64,000 nt of DNA from Paenalcaligenes sp050487225 (GTDB lineage Bacteria > Pseudomonadota > Gammaproteobacteria > Burkholderiales > Burkholderiaceae_B). Below, piece after piece: positions 25,499-34,270 of the stretch. Position 1 is the stretch's first letter, and each line of letters opens with the position of its first letter. The stretch is from assembly GCF_050487225.1 (NCBI RefSeq), contig NZ_JBKQGY010000003.1, positions 434,001 through 498,000 of the forward strand. Direction: 5' to 3'. The notes beneath the pieces were generated by a model. It was not told where the DNA came from, made no database searches, and saw nothing but the letters and a program-made list of their open reading frames with translations. Position numbers and translations under genes: made by a program.

Positions 25499-27261
25499 TC
25501 CGCCAGCACCAAACCCTCGCGCCTAGGGTCTGCACCACCGTATAAGCCATTTTTGGTGATGACAATACCTTGCAAGCCACTGGTGAAGGGCAAGACATTC
25601 ACGTTATGGCCCTTGGCGCGTAACGCATCGGCCACATCCACTACTGCTGTGCCTTCTTCCAACTCTGTCGCGCCATTACGGCTACCGTAGTGAGGCAACG
25701 CGATGGCGGCTTGTATATCCAACCCCCAATCCAATACCCCTACCAAGGTTTGTGCCACGTAGTTGATGATGGCACTACCACCTGGTGATCCTGTAATCAG
25801 ATACGGCTCTCCTGCCTCAAACACCATCACGGGTGCCATGCTACTGCGTGGCCGCTTACCCGCTTCTACGCGGTTTGCAACAGGCCTGCCCTGTGCGTCA
25901 GTAGGCAAGCTAGAGAAATCCGTCAATTGATTATTCAACAAGAAACCGCGCACCAATATTTTGCTGCCAAAGGCGGCTTCTACACTGGTGGTCATGGTCA
26001 CTAAGTTGCCAAAAGCATCTGCCGCCACCAAGTGGCTGGTAGAGGGAAGCTCATACGCATGGTCTTTACCTAAGCTGGCTAACAACGCCATAGGATCGCC
26101 CGGCTCAGCCTTGCCCATGCTGGAGTCAGGTTGTATCAACGCGCTGCGCTGTCGCAGGTAGGCAGGGCTTAATAGCCCTTTGACAGGAATACCCACATAC
26201 GCAGGATCCGCCACATAGAAATCACGATCGGCATAGGCCAATCGGCCCGCTTCCGAGAAATAATGCACAGCCTCTACACTCTGTGGCGCAAAGTGCTGCA
26301 TGGGAAACTGCTGTAGCACCCCTAATAGCTGCAGCACAGTCAGCCCGCCAGAGCTAGGCGGCGGCATACCGCATACGGTATAGCGGCGATACGGCCCACA
26401 TAAAGGCGCACGCTCTACGGCAACATAGCTTTGCAAATCAGCGAGGCTTAAGTCACCTGGTTTTGGGTGATTTCTCACCGAACTCACCATATCTTCGGCG
26501 ATTTCCCCTTCATAAAACGTCTGTACACCATCTTGGGCAATGCGTGTCAGGGTATCGGCCAACGCTAGATTTTTCAGCCTATGACCTACAGGCCAAGGCT
26601 GACCCTGCGCATCCAGAAAATAAGCGGCCGCCGCAGGTTGCTCACGCAGCGCCTGTTGATTATCCGTAATCAAGGTATGCAAGCGTGGGCTCACACTAAA
26701 GCCCTCTGTCGCCAGCTGTATCGCCGGTTCAAATAAGGTCGCCCACGGTAAACGGCCATACTGTTGATGCGCCATTTCCAGCGCACGCAACACACCTGGC
26801 GTGCCAACGGACAATCCGCTGTTTACAGCCTGTGTATAAGATAAAGGTTGGCCTTGCTGCAAGAAACGATCAGGCATCGCCAACGCAGGCGCTGTTTCAC
26901 GCCCGTCATAGCTTTGAAGTTGCGCTTCTGCTCCGTCGTAGTGCAGTAAAAATGCGCCCCCTCCTATGCCTGACGACTGCGGCTCTACCAGCGTCAGCAT
27001 AGCTTGGGCGGCAATAATGGCATCTATCGCACTACCACCCTGCTCTAACATGGCGTAACCCGCCTGTGTCGCCAGAGGATTAGCCGTCGCGAACATCTGG
27101 CGCTGCCCGTGCACCAGTTGCTGTGTAGTGCGTGCGCTGGCTGCCTCAGGCGCAGTATCTGCCGCCGTTAACGTAGTGGAAGGCTGTGTGGCACACCCTA
27201 GCAATGTTGCAGTCGCTATCACTAGCGCCATCACACGCCATGGTTGATTGTTAGCCTTCAT
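25495..27261 (-). CDS. ggt: Gamma-glutamyltransferase, predicted lipoprotein
   Basis: A 588-aa Ntn-hydrolase. It begins with a signal ending in a lipobox-like ATLLGC, so it is probably a lipid-anchored periplasmic protein. The autoprocessing nucleophile is Thr408 in the sequence STSHLVAADAFGNLV, where most GGTs have TTHxS; the small subunit starts there. Later FLLNNQLTDFS and RPRSSMAPVMVFE fit the family. It cleaves or transfers the gamma-glutamyl group of glutathione and related peptides. ATG 27261 has AAGGAG 5 bases upstream. The neighbouring amino-acid importer could recover the products, but they are separate units. Confidence 0.9.
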   Translation of the reverse strand: MKANNQPWRVMALVIATATLLGCATQPSTTLTAADTAPEAASARTTQQLVHGQRQMFATANPLATQAGYAMLEQGGSAIDAIIAAQAMLTLVEPQSSGIGGGAFLLHYDGAEAQLQSYDGRETAPALAMPDRFLQQGQPLSYTQAVNSGLSVGTPGVLRALEMAHQQYGRLPWATLFEPAIQLATEGFSVSPRLHTLITDNQQALREQPAAAAYFLDAQGQPWPVGHRLKNLALADTLTRIAQDGVQTFYEGEIAEDMVSSVRNHPKPGDLSLADLQSYVAVERAPLCGPYRRYTVCGMPPPSSGGLTVLQLLGVLQQFPMQHFAPQSVEAVHYFSEAGRLAYADRDFYVADPAYVGIPVKGLLSPAYLRQRSALIQPDSSMGKAEPGDPMALLASLGKDHAYELPSTSHLVAADAFGNLVTMTTSVEAAFGSKILVRGFLLNNQLTDFSSLPTDAQGRPVANRVEAGKRPRSSMAPVMVFEAGEPYLITGSPGGSAIINYVAQTLVGVLDWGLDIQAAIALPHYGSRNGATELEEGTAVVDVADALRAKGHNVNVLPFTSGLQGIVITKNGLYGGADPRREGLVLAD

Positions 27262-27282
27262 CACTACTCCTTAACGCGCAGA

Positions 27283-28776
27283 TTATTGGAATGCCGTCTC
27301 CAAGAAGCTGCGCAGTTTACGTGAATGTAAACGCTCACTCGGCATTTCTCGCACCATCTCTAAAGCACGTATACCAATGTGCAAATGCTGGCCTACTTGC
27401 TTACTGTAGAACGCATTGGCCATACCCGGCAGCTTTAATTCACCATGCAACGGCTTATCGGATACGCATAACAAAGTGCCATAGGGGATACGGAATCTAA
27501 AGCCATTTGCTGAAATAGTGGCGGACTCCATGTCCAACGCTATCGCACGCGACTGCGATAACTTCAATACAGGCTCATGGTGGTCGCGCAGTTCCCAGTT
27601 ACGGTTATCAATGGACGCCACCGTACCCGTGCGCATAATGCGTTTTAACTCCCACCCCGACAAACCAGCAACCTCGGCTACCGCTTGCTCCAGTGGGACT
27701 TGAATTTCGGCCAGCGGGGGAATAGGTACCCACAACGGTAAGTCGTCATCCAACACCTTGTCTTGGCGCACATAACCGTGTGCCAACACATAATCGCCCA
27801 AACGCTGTGAGGTGCGTAGCCCAGCACAATGCCCTAACATCAGCCATGCTGACGGACGCAGCACCGCTACGTGGTCAGTAATGGTTTTAGCGTTAGACGG
27901 CCCCACGCCAATGTTGATTAAGGTGATGCCAGTATGGTCGTCACGCATTAAGTGATACGACGGCATTTGCGGCTGACGTGACGCATGTGCGCCTTCGACG
28001 ACGCCACCGGCACGGGTAATGCGGTTGCCCGGCTCTACCAGCGCGGTATAACCGCTATTAGGATCATCCAACGTAGACTGCGCCCATTTGCAGAACTCAT
28101 CCACATAGAACTGGTAGTTGGTGAACAGTACAAATTTCTGGAAATACTCAGGGCGCGTCGCGGTGTAATGCTGCAAACGGTGCAACGAGTAATCAATACG
28201 CGGCGCCGTAAACGGCGCTAATGGCAACTCCTCGCCGGGTTTACCTACCCATGTGCCATTCACAATGGCATCGTCCATCACCTCTAAATCTGGCACGTCA
28301 AAGTGGTCACGCAGGGTATGCGCAGACGACTCGGGGTACACCGCTTGTACCGAGTTCTCGCCGGCCAAGCAGAAATGCAGCGGTATGGGTTGTTCGGATT
28401 CGGCGATTTCTACGGGCACACCGTGATTCTTCAGCAGTAAGCGTATCTGCTCACGCAAGTAATCAAAATACAGTTCAGGTCTAGTTACCGTCGTGGCATA
28501 CGCACCAGGCTCAACCACGTAACCGTAAGCCAAGCGACTATCTACCTCTTGGAAGGTGTCTACTCGTATGCGTATTTGAGGATAGCAAGCACGGTATCGC
28601 ACCCCTTGGGTGAAGCCCTGCGCCATGCACATTCTGAATTGTTCGCGTATGAATGCCGTGTTGCGTCTATAGATTTCGACCAATCGCCATACGGCTGCCT
28701 CGGCATCCCAAAACTCTTCAGCCCCGATGACTGGGGGGGTAACCACTTTTACATCGTATTGCACAGATTCACGCAT
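27283..28776 (-). CDS. amn: AMP nucleosidase
   Basis: A 497-aa protein from ATG 28776; the frame extends to a TTG at 28797. The N-terminal AMP-nucleosidase domain contains FIREQFRMCMAQGFTQGVRYRA. The C-terminal half is a purine-nucleoside phosphorylase fold (INIGVGPSNAKTITDHVAVL, then the LDMESATISANGFRFRIPYG region). It splits AMP to adenine and ribose-5-phosphate, adjusting adenylate pools. It lies 21 bases before ggt on the same strand, so the two may be co-transcribed. The 449-base upstream region is shared with the divergent malate synthase gene. Confidence 0.9.
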   Translation of the reverse strand: MRESVQYDVKVVTPPVIGAEEFWDAEAAVWRLVEIYRRNTAFIREQFRMCMAQGFTQGVRYRACYPQIRIRVDTFQEVDSRLAYGYVVEPGAYATTVTRPELYFDYLREQIRLLLKNHGVPVEIAESEQPIPLHFCLAGENSVQAVYPESSAHTLRDHFDVPDLEVMDDAIVNGTWVGKPGEELPLAPFTAPRIDYSLHRLQHYTATRPEYFQKFVLFTNYQFYVDEFCKWAQSTLDDPNSGYTALVEPGNRITRAGGVVEGAHASRQPQMPSYHLMRDDHTGITLINIGVGPSNAKTITDHVAVLRPSAWLMLGHCAGLRTSQRLGDYVLAHGYVRQDKVLDDDLPLWVPIPPLAEIQVPLEQAVAEVAGLSGWELKRIMRTGTVASIDNRNWELRDHHEPVLKLSQSRAIALDMESATISANGFRFRIPYGTLLCVSDKPLHGELKLPGMANAFYSKQVGQHLHIGIRALEMVREMPSERLHSRKLRSFLETAFQ

Positions 28777-28894
28777 GATGTCCACAGCCTCAAACAAAAT
28801 TCCAGTGTATACAGGATTTATGACAATAGAGAAAACCCCGGTCTTTTAGGTATGTACGGGCTTTCCCCTATAAAAACATTCTAATACTAGGTAT

Positions 28895-28930
28895 AGTCTT
28901 ATATAACACTGGAAGGTCTTATATAAGACC
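28895..28930. promoter_or_regulatory. Tandem operator candidate: palindrome and imperfect copy
   Basis: Perfect 16-bp palindrome GGTCTTATATAAGACC at 28915-28930, and an imperfect copy AGTCTTATATAACACT at 28895-28910, exactly 20 bases apart (two helical turns). The shared core is GTCTTATATAA. This geometry suits cooperative binding of a dimeric regulator in the amn/glcB promoter region. The regulator is not identified. Confidence 0.6.
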
Positions 28931-29073
28931 GAAGACATCACTGCCATGTCATCCTATGCAAGTCACTGTATTTATTGGTAAAATGTGAGAATTCACGCTT
29001 TATGAAGAAATGGATTCGTTCAGGGCAACTTCCATTTTTCCGCGTTGATCGGGCTATTTCCTCCGCTCATCAG

Positions 29074-29092
29074 TCAATACTTATAGTATTGA
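29074..29092. promoter_or_regulatory. Inverted repeat upstream of glcB
   Basis: Arms TCAATACT and AGTATTGA separated by TAT, 134 bases before the malate synthase start. A second operator-like dyad, different in sequence from the one at 28895-28930. Confidence 0.45.
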
Positions 29093-29225
29093 GTGTTCTT
29101 ACCAGAAGTACATTCAGAGCCAGTGCTCTGAGTTTCTATCCCTATTTTCGTGCCCTGCAGCGACCTTCCTGCCCGGGACTACCCTCCCGGCTTCAGCAAC
29201 CTCTTAACCTTACGCAAAGGCAATC

Positions 29226-31388
29226 ATGACCAAACGAATCACATGTGAAAGACTGCAGATTGCAGAAGCACTGCACCAATTCATCGAAAACGAAGCCTTG
29301 CCCGGCACAGGCTTGGATTCCAAAACATTCTGGCAAGGCGTAGATAAACTGGTGCACGATTTGGCACCACGCAACCGCGAATTGCTGGCTGAACGTGACC
29401 GTCTGCAAGCTGAGCTAGACACATGGCACGGCGCCAACCCAGGCCCTATCAAAGATATGGCCGCTTACAAGACATTCTTGAAGCAAATTGGTTACCTGAA
29501 AGACGTTCCTGCTTCCGTGAAAGTGAACACCACTAACGTGGACACTGAAATCACCGAGCAAGGCGGTCCTCAGTTGGTTGTACCTATCATGAACGCTCGC
29601 TACGCACTGAACGCTGTGAACGCTCGTTGGGGCAGCCTGTACAACGCACTGTACGGTACAGATGCTATTTCCAACGACGGCGGTGCCGAAGCTGGTAAAG
29701 GCTACAACCCTGTACGCGGTGCCAAAGTAATCGCTTTCGCACGCAAATTCCTGAACGACACTATTCCTCTGAACCAAGGCTCTCACACTGACGCTACTCA
29801 GTACGCCATTGTGAACGGTGCACTGGAAGTCACACTGAAAGACGGCAGCAAAGCAACATTGGCTGATGCCTCTACATTGATGGGCTACCGTGGCGACGCC
29901 GCTAATCCAGAAGCCATCGTATTCGGTCACAACGGTCTGCGCTTCGAGCTGCAAATCGATCGTAACGATGCAATCGGTAAAGACGACGCAGCCGGCGTAA
30001 AAGACGTACTGCTGGAATCCGCACTGACCACCATCATGGACTGCGAAGACTCCGTAGCTGCTGTAGACGCCGAAGACAAAGTACTGGCCTACCGCAACTG
30101 GTTGGGTCTGGTAACCGGCACACTGACTGAAGAAATCAGCAAAGATGGCCGCACCTTCACACGTAAGCTGAACGCTGACCGTGACTACACCGACCTGCAA
30201 GGCAAAGCACAAACGCTGCCAGGCCGCTCCATGATGTTCGTGCGTAACGTTGGTCACTTGATGACCAACCCCGCCATTTTGGACGAAAAAGGTAACGAAG
30301 TACCAGAAGGCATCATGGATGCTATCTTCACTAACCTGATCGCTATGCGTGATCTGAAGTTGAAGAAAAACTCCCGCACTGGCTCCATCTACATCGTGAA
30401 GCCAAAAATGCACGGTCCTGCCGAAGTTGCTTTCGCCAACGAACTGTTTGCTCGCGTTGAAGACGTACTGGGCGTGCCACGCAACACCATCAAAATGGGT
30501 GTAATGGACGAAGAGCGCCGCACTACCGTTAACCTGAAAGCGTGTATTGATGCAGCTAACGAGCGTGTAGTGTTCATCAACACTGGTTTCTTGGACCGCA
30601 CTGGCGACGAAATCCACACCATCATGCGTGCGGGCCCTGTTGTACGCAAAGGCGACATGAAAACCCAGAAATGGTTGTCCGCTTACGAGCGCAACAACGT
30701 TCAAACTGGCTTGGAATGCGGTCTGCGCGGTCGTGCTCAAATCGGTAAAGGGATGTGGGCTATGCCTGACCTGATGGCCGATATGCTGGTACAAAAGATT
30801 GGTCACCTGAAAGCCGGTGGTAACACCGCTTGGGTTCCTTCCCCAACTGCTGCCACGCTGCACGCTCTGCACTACCACCAAGTCAGCGTGGATGACATCC
30901 AGAAAGGCATGGAAGGCCAGAAAGTTGAGGTTCTGGACGACATCCTGACTATTCCTGTTGCAGAAGACACCAACTGGTCTGCTGAAGAAATCCAGCAAGA
31001 ATTGGACAACAACACCCAAGGTATTCTGGGTTACGTTGTACGTTGGATTGACCAAGGTGTGGGTTGCTCCAAAGTGCCTGATATCCACAACGTAGGCTTG
31101 ATGGAAGACCGCGCCACACTGCGTATTTCCAGCCAGCATATCGCTAACTGGATGCTGCACGGTATTGTGACGCCTGAGCAAGTAGACGCCACACTGCAAC
31201 GCATGGCTGCGGTCGTAGACAAGCAAAACGCTGGCGACGCACTGTACCGCAACATGGCAGGTAACTTTGAAACCTCCAAAGCGTACAAAGCCGCACGCGA
31301 CTTGATCTTCAAAGGTCTGGAACAGCCTAACGGCTACACCGAGCCTCTGCTGCATCAATGGCGTTTGGCGCTGAAAGCTGAAGGCTAA
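29226..31388 (+). CDS. glcB: Malate synthase G
   Basis: A 720-aa enzyme that condenses glyoxylate with acetyl-CoA to malate in the glyoxylate or glycolate pathway. Family blocks seen: NARYALNAVNARWGSLYNAL, the metal-site TIMDCEDSVAAVDAEDK, NVGHLMTNPA, IVKPKMHGPAEVAF, MGVMDEERRTTVNL, and the catalytic Asp region VGLMEDRATLRISSQH. Length is that of the monomeric G form. Codon choice is visibly more biased than in its neighbours, which suggests high expression. It is monocistronic, with operator candidates upstream and a strong terminator after it. Isocitrate lyase is not in this window. Confidence 0.95.
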   Translation: MTKRITCERLQIAEALHQFIENEALPGTGLDSKTFWQGVDKLVHDLAPRNRELLAERDRLQAELDTWHGANPGPIKDMAAYKTFLKQIGYLKDVPASVKVNTTNVDTEITEQGGPQLVVPIMNARYALNAVNARWGSLYNALYGTDAISNDGGAEAGKGYNPVRGAKVIAFARKFLNDTIPLNQGSHTDATQYAIVNGALEVTLKDGSKATLADASTLMGYRGDAANPEAIVFGHNGLRFELQIDRNDAIGKDDAAGVKDVLLESALTTIMDCEDSVAAVDAEDKVLAYRNWLGLVTGTLTEEISKDGRTFTRKLNADRDYTDLQGKAQTLPGRSMMFVRNVGHLMTNPAILDEKGNEVPEGIMDAIFTNLIAMRDLKLKKNSRTGSIYIVKPKMHGPAEVAFANELFARVEDVLGVPRNTIKMGVMDEERRTTVNLKACIDAANERVVFINTGFLDRTGDEIHTIMRAGPVVRKGDMKTQKWLSAYERNNVQTGLECGLRGRAQIGKGMWAMPDLMADMLVQKIGHLKAGGNTAWVPSPTAATLHALHYHQVSVDDIQKGMEGQKVEVLDDILTIPVAEDTNWSAEEIQQELDNNTQGILGYVVRWIDQGVGCSKVPDIHNVGLMEDRATLRISSQHIANWMLHGIVTPEQVDATLQRMAAVVDKQNAGDALYRNMAGNFETSKAYKAARDLIFKGLEQPNGYTEPLLHQWRLALKAEG

Positions 31389-31410
31389 TTGCTTTACTGC
31401 TTTGCCATAC

Positions 31411-31445
31411 AAAACGGGCTGCCTTTGGGTAGCCCGTTTTTTTTT
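31411..31445 (+). terminator. Rho-independent terminator of glcB
   Basis: Stem AAAACGGGCT/AGCCCGTTTT (31411-31420 and 31431-31440), followed by a T tract to 31445. Classic strong intrinsic terminator. Confidence 0.93.
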
Positions 31446-31604
31446 ATTGCTGTCTGCGTCAGGTGATATACCAAGACCGTTTTTCTCTTGCGTGATACCG
31501 CCACTCAAACGCTTAGGTCCTCGTACCAAAGACAGCACGTTTACACAAAAAAAACCCTATAACGCGCAGGCTATAATGCATTCTCACTTTGTTGCAGATG
31601 CTTT

Positions 31605-32561
31605 ATGTCTACCCCCGTATCCCCCCAATCGCGTGCTAAACGCTTGCTACTGCGCATTTTATTGATTCTGGCTATCGTGGCTGGCGTCGGCTATTACCTG
31701 TATTACGCCATTCGTTATCAACATCTGCACGTACCCGTGTTGAATTGGTTGCAACAACACGAACAAAACGACCAACACTGGAATCAACCTGCACTACACG
31801 CCGATTCATTTCCTCTACAAGATTACCGGCTCACGTACTCCCGCAGCATTCCTCAAATTGAGAAAAACCTGTCTGGTCTGACCTATATGGAAGATCACCA
31901 GACACTCTTAGCCGTGCTAAACAGGCCGCCCACCATCCTAGAGCTAGATCTACAGGGCAACATTCAAGCCACTTACCCATTGGATGGCATCTCTGACACC
32001 GAAGGCATTAGCTATCTAGGTAATGGGCAGGTGGCACTCAGTAACGAGAAACACGGCAGAATCGTCTTGGCACAGTTGCCCGAACAACCGGGTCGCCTAG
32101 ACCTTAGTCAGGCTCCTACATTGTCTCTAGGCCCTGCTGACAGTGATAACGGTGGTTTAGAAGGGTTAGGCTACGACCACATACGAGATCAGTTGTATGT
32201 AGTAAAAGAACATTCACCCAAAGGGCTGTTCCGCTTGCATGGGTTATGTGCCGAAAAGCCCACATGCTCATTCGATAATATACAGATCGAAGATTTAAGC
32301 CAGTGGTTAACTACTTTAGATTTTATTCATGACTTCGCTAGCGTAATTGTGGAGCCAGAACGCGGCCATATTATTTTATTAAGTGAACAAAATCAGGCAT
32401 TACTAGAATTAGATGACCATGGTGAACCTCGCAGCTATAGAGCATTAAATCATCAGCACAATGACCAAAATATTCCGCAAGCAGAGGGTATAACATTGGG
32501 CCCAAACGGCCATCTTTATCTGGTTAGCGAGCCAAACTTATTTTATGTTTTTACGCGCTAA
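31605..32561 (+). CDS. SdiA-regulated domain (YjiK-like) membrane-anchored protein
   Basis: A 318-aa protein with an N-terminal membrane anchor (about 14-35, LLLRILLILAIVAGVGYY). The rest is a predicted beta-propeller of the SdiA-regulated family: GLTYMEDHQTLLAVLNRPPTI, DTEGISYLGNGQVAL, GLEGLGYDHI, ASVIVEPERGHIILLSEQ, EGITLGPNGHLYLVSEPN. These repeats are the usual blades. The body faces the periplasm. Function is unknown. The 3' third is richer in A+T than neighbouring genes. Single-gene unit. Confidence 0.75.
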   Translation: MSTPVSPQSRAKRLLLRILLILAIVAGVGYYLYYAIRYQHLHVPVLNWLQQHEQNDQHWNQPALHADSFPLQDYRLTYSRSIPQIEKNLSGLTYMEDHQTLLAVLNRPPTILELDLQGNIQATYPLDGISDTEGISYLGNGQVALSNEKHGRIVLAQLPEQPGRLDLSQAPTLSLGPADSDNGGLEGLGYDHIRDQLYVVKEHSPKGLFRLHGLCAEKPTCSFDNIQIEDLSQWLTTLDFIHDFASVIVEPERGHIILLSEQNQALLELDDHGEPRSYRALNHQHNDQNIPQAEGITLGPNGHLYLVSEPNLFYVFTR

Positions 32562-32732
32562 ATTAGTTCAACATTAAATTAAAAAAACTGCTCAACTACA
32601 ATAAATTAATTCCCGGCAACGGTAATTTAAATAATGCATCTTCGCCAAAATTAAGATTTAGTTACACGAAAAAAGGACTTTCGCGCTGCTATACTACGGG
32701 CTAATTTTTTGCTAATACAGAGAGCACAGAAA

Positions 32733-33221
32733 ATGAAAAAAGTACTACTTATTGCAGCACTGACAATGGGCCTAGCTGGTTGCGAAACCCTAAACTCCGT
32801 AACCAAAAGCATTGACGACACATTTGCCAGCGTTAATGACGCAATGGGTGGCGCTCCTATTACGGACACACCAGCTCAAATTTGTGCAGAGATTCGCTCT
32901 AACAAAGCACGTGCTACCAACAAGTACATGGGCAAAACCATCGAAACTACTGGCCGCCTGACCTCTATCGAACAAAACTTGGTCGCAAAAAGCATGAGCA
33001 GCTTCAACTCCGATGTATGGGGTAGCGCTAAACAGTTCGATGTACGTGTCACCAACGGTCAAACTGAGTTTGTGACATTGATCACCAAACGCCCAACACA
33101 ACTGGATGCGTTTAATCTGGGCGATTCCGTTACCATTAAAGGTCGTATCGAGAGCGTAGACGGTGGTAACAAAGGCTGCCGTATCGAGCTTGCTTCCGAC
33201 CCAAGGCTCACTAAAAACTAA
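32733..33221 (+). CDS. OB-fold lipoprotein
   Basis: A 162-aa protein from ATG 32733 (a TTG at 32709 is less likely). The signal MKKVLLIAALTMGLAGC ends with a lipobox, so Cys17 should be lipidated. After a short linker the domain AQICAEIRSNKARATNKYMGK... KTIETTGRLTSIE ... FDVRVTNGQTEFVTL ... LGDSVTIKGRIESVDG has the strand pattern of tRNA_anti-like OB-fold proteins. Role unknown, possibly envelope-associated. Its stop is 10 bases beyond the convergent GntR gene's stop, so the two 3' ends overlap. Confidence 0.7.
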   Translation: MKKVLLIAALTMGLAGCETLNSVTKSIDDTFASVNDAMGGAPITDTPAQICAEIRSNKARATNKYMGKTIETTGRLTSIEQNLVAKSMSSFNSDVWGSAKQFDVRVTNGQTEFVTLITKRPTQLDAFNLGDSVTIKGRIESVDGGNKGCRIELASDPRLTKN

Positions 33222-33978
33222 CTAGCCTACGTTTGGCCCGCGCTTCACGCTGCTGCATTTCGGCTTTTTCAACCAGCACGTCTTGTATGTAGCGTATGTG
33301 CCCTTGCGCGGCCAGTAGCGCGTTATCAGCGGATCCTTGCATGATGGCCTCATACAGCGCTTGATGTTGCGCGATGAGGTCATCACGTATGTTTTGCCCC
33401 TCTTGTACGCCACCAAAATTGATACGCACCTCGGGCCCTAGCACCTCGTAAGTATTGCGTATGGTATGTAGCAACACCGCATTATGGCTGGCTTCAGCAA
33501 TCACCAAATGAAAATGCGCATCGGCATCTTGATGCTGCTGCTCGTTCGCGCTATGCGGTTGCTCGTAGTGCTGCTTCAGCACGCTAAATGCCTTGCTCAA
33601 GCGCTCTTTATCGGCCTCTGTCGCACGTAAAGCAGCATAGTACGAACACGCCCCCTCAACCATGTGCCGGAATTCCAGTAAATCACGTTGCGCATCGGCA
33701 TTGGCTAGCAACACGTTTTGCAAGGGATCGCGGAAAATCGCCCCTACTTCGTCGGCAACATAGGTGCCACCGCCGTGCTGCGTTTGTAGCAGCCCCATTG
33801 CAACCAAAGAATGTATAGCTTCGCGCACGGAAGGACGGGACACGCCAAAGCTTTCTGCGAGCTCACGCTCGGCAGGTAAACGTTGTCCACGTACCCAAGC
33901 CCCCTCAAAAATCAGATTTTTGATTTTCTCTGCAATCTCATCTGACAACCGGGGCCGCTTCATGATTGGTGTATTCAT
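33211..33978 (-). CDS. GntR/FadR-family (FCD) transcriptional regulator
   Basis: A 255-aa regulator. The winged helix-turn-helix (LPAERELAESFGVSRPSVREAIHSL, about 34-58) is followed by an all-helical FCD domain. That domain has the metal-binding pattern D-A-H-F-H in DADAHFHLVIAEASHN, typical of LldR/GlcC-type proteins that sense organic acids. The dyad at 33992-34010, only 14 bases upstream, is its probable operator. The divergent permease gene at 34271 is a possible target. Its 3' end overlaps the convergent lipoprotein gene by 11 bases. Confidence 0.87.
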   Translation of the reverse strand: MNTPIMKRPRLSDEIAEKIKNLIFEGAWVRGQRLPAERELAESFGVSRPSVREAIHSLVAMGLLQTQHGGGTYVADEVGAIFRDPLQNVLLANADAQRDLLEFRHMVEGACSYYAALRATEADKERLSKAFSVLKQHYEQPHSANEQQHQDADAHFHLVIAEASHNAVLLHTIRNTYEVLGPEVRINFGGVQEGQNIRDDLIAQHQALYEAIMQGSADNALLAAQGHIRYIQDVLVEKAEMQQREARAKRRLVSF

Positions 33979-33991
33979 AAAACTGCAATTT

Positions 33992-34010
33992 CAGGTAACG
34001 CTGTTACCTG
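33992..34010. promoter_or_regulatory. Palindromic operator upstream of the GntR gene
   Basis: Perfect dyad CAGGTAAC-GCT-GTTACCTG immediately upstream of the GntR/FadR-type gene. Size and position fit an autoregulatory site for that protein. Confidence 0.65.
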
Positions 34011-34270
34011 CCCTCATTTTTTTCATGATTATACGCTGTAGACACAGGGAGTCGGCACACAATACACCGCTTCTCTGGCCTAACAGGGTTTTCCCTCAAA
34101 TTCCCCAGCCACAGCGCTAAATAGCTGATTTTCTTTAGGGTTTTCCCCTGACTATATACAAAAACAAGAGCTCTATATCTGCTTTGCTGTATAGCCCTAC
34201 AGACTTTACCCCATTACAGTCATATGCCATACCTGATTATGGTTATCACAAATAAAATGGAGACTGCTAC

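Larger units (their letters stand above)
28777..29225. other. Divergent intergenic region between amn and glcB (449 bp)
   Basis: AT-rich, with two operator candidates (28895-28930 and 29074-29092, listed separately) and room for promoters of both genes. A ribosome site AAAGG lies 6 bases before the glcB start. No RNA gene or small protein gene could be recognised. Confidence 0.5.

Noticed and set aside
25495..27261. Possibility that ggt is inactive because the motif is TSH rather than TTH
   Set aside because: The nucleophilic Thr itself is retained and the second position can be Ser; length and other blocks are intact.
29415..31538. 707-codon open frame on the minus strand across malate synthase G
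   Set aside because: It is a shadow of the strongly codon-biased glcB gene. Its product is rich in Val, Gln, Cys and Phe without domain features, it has no ribosome site, and it runs through the glcB terminator.
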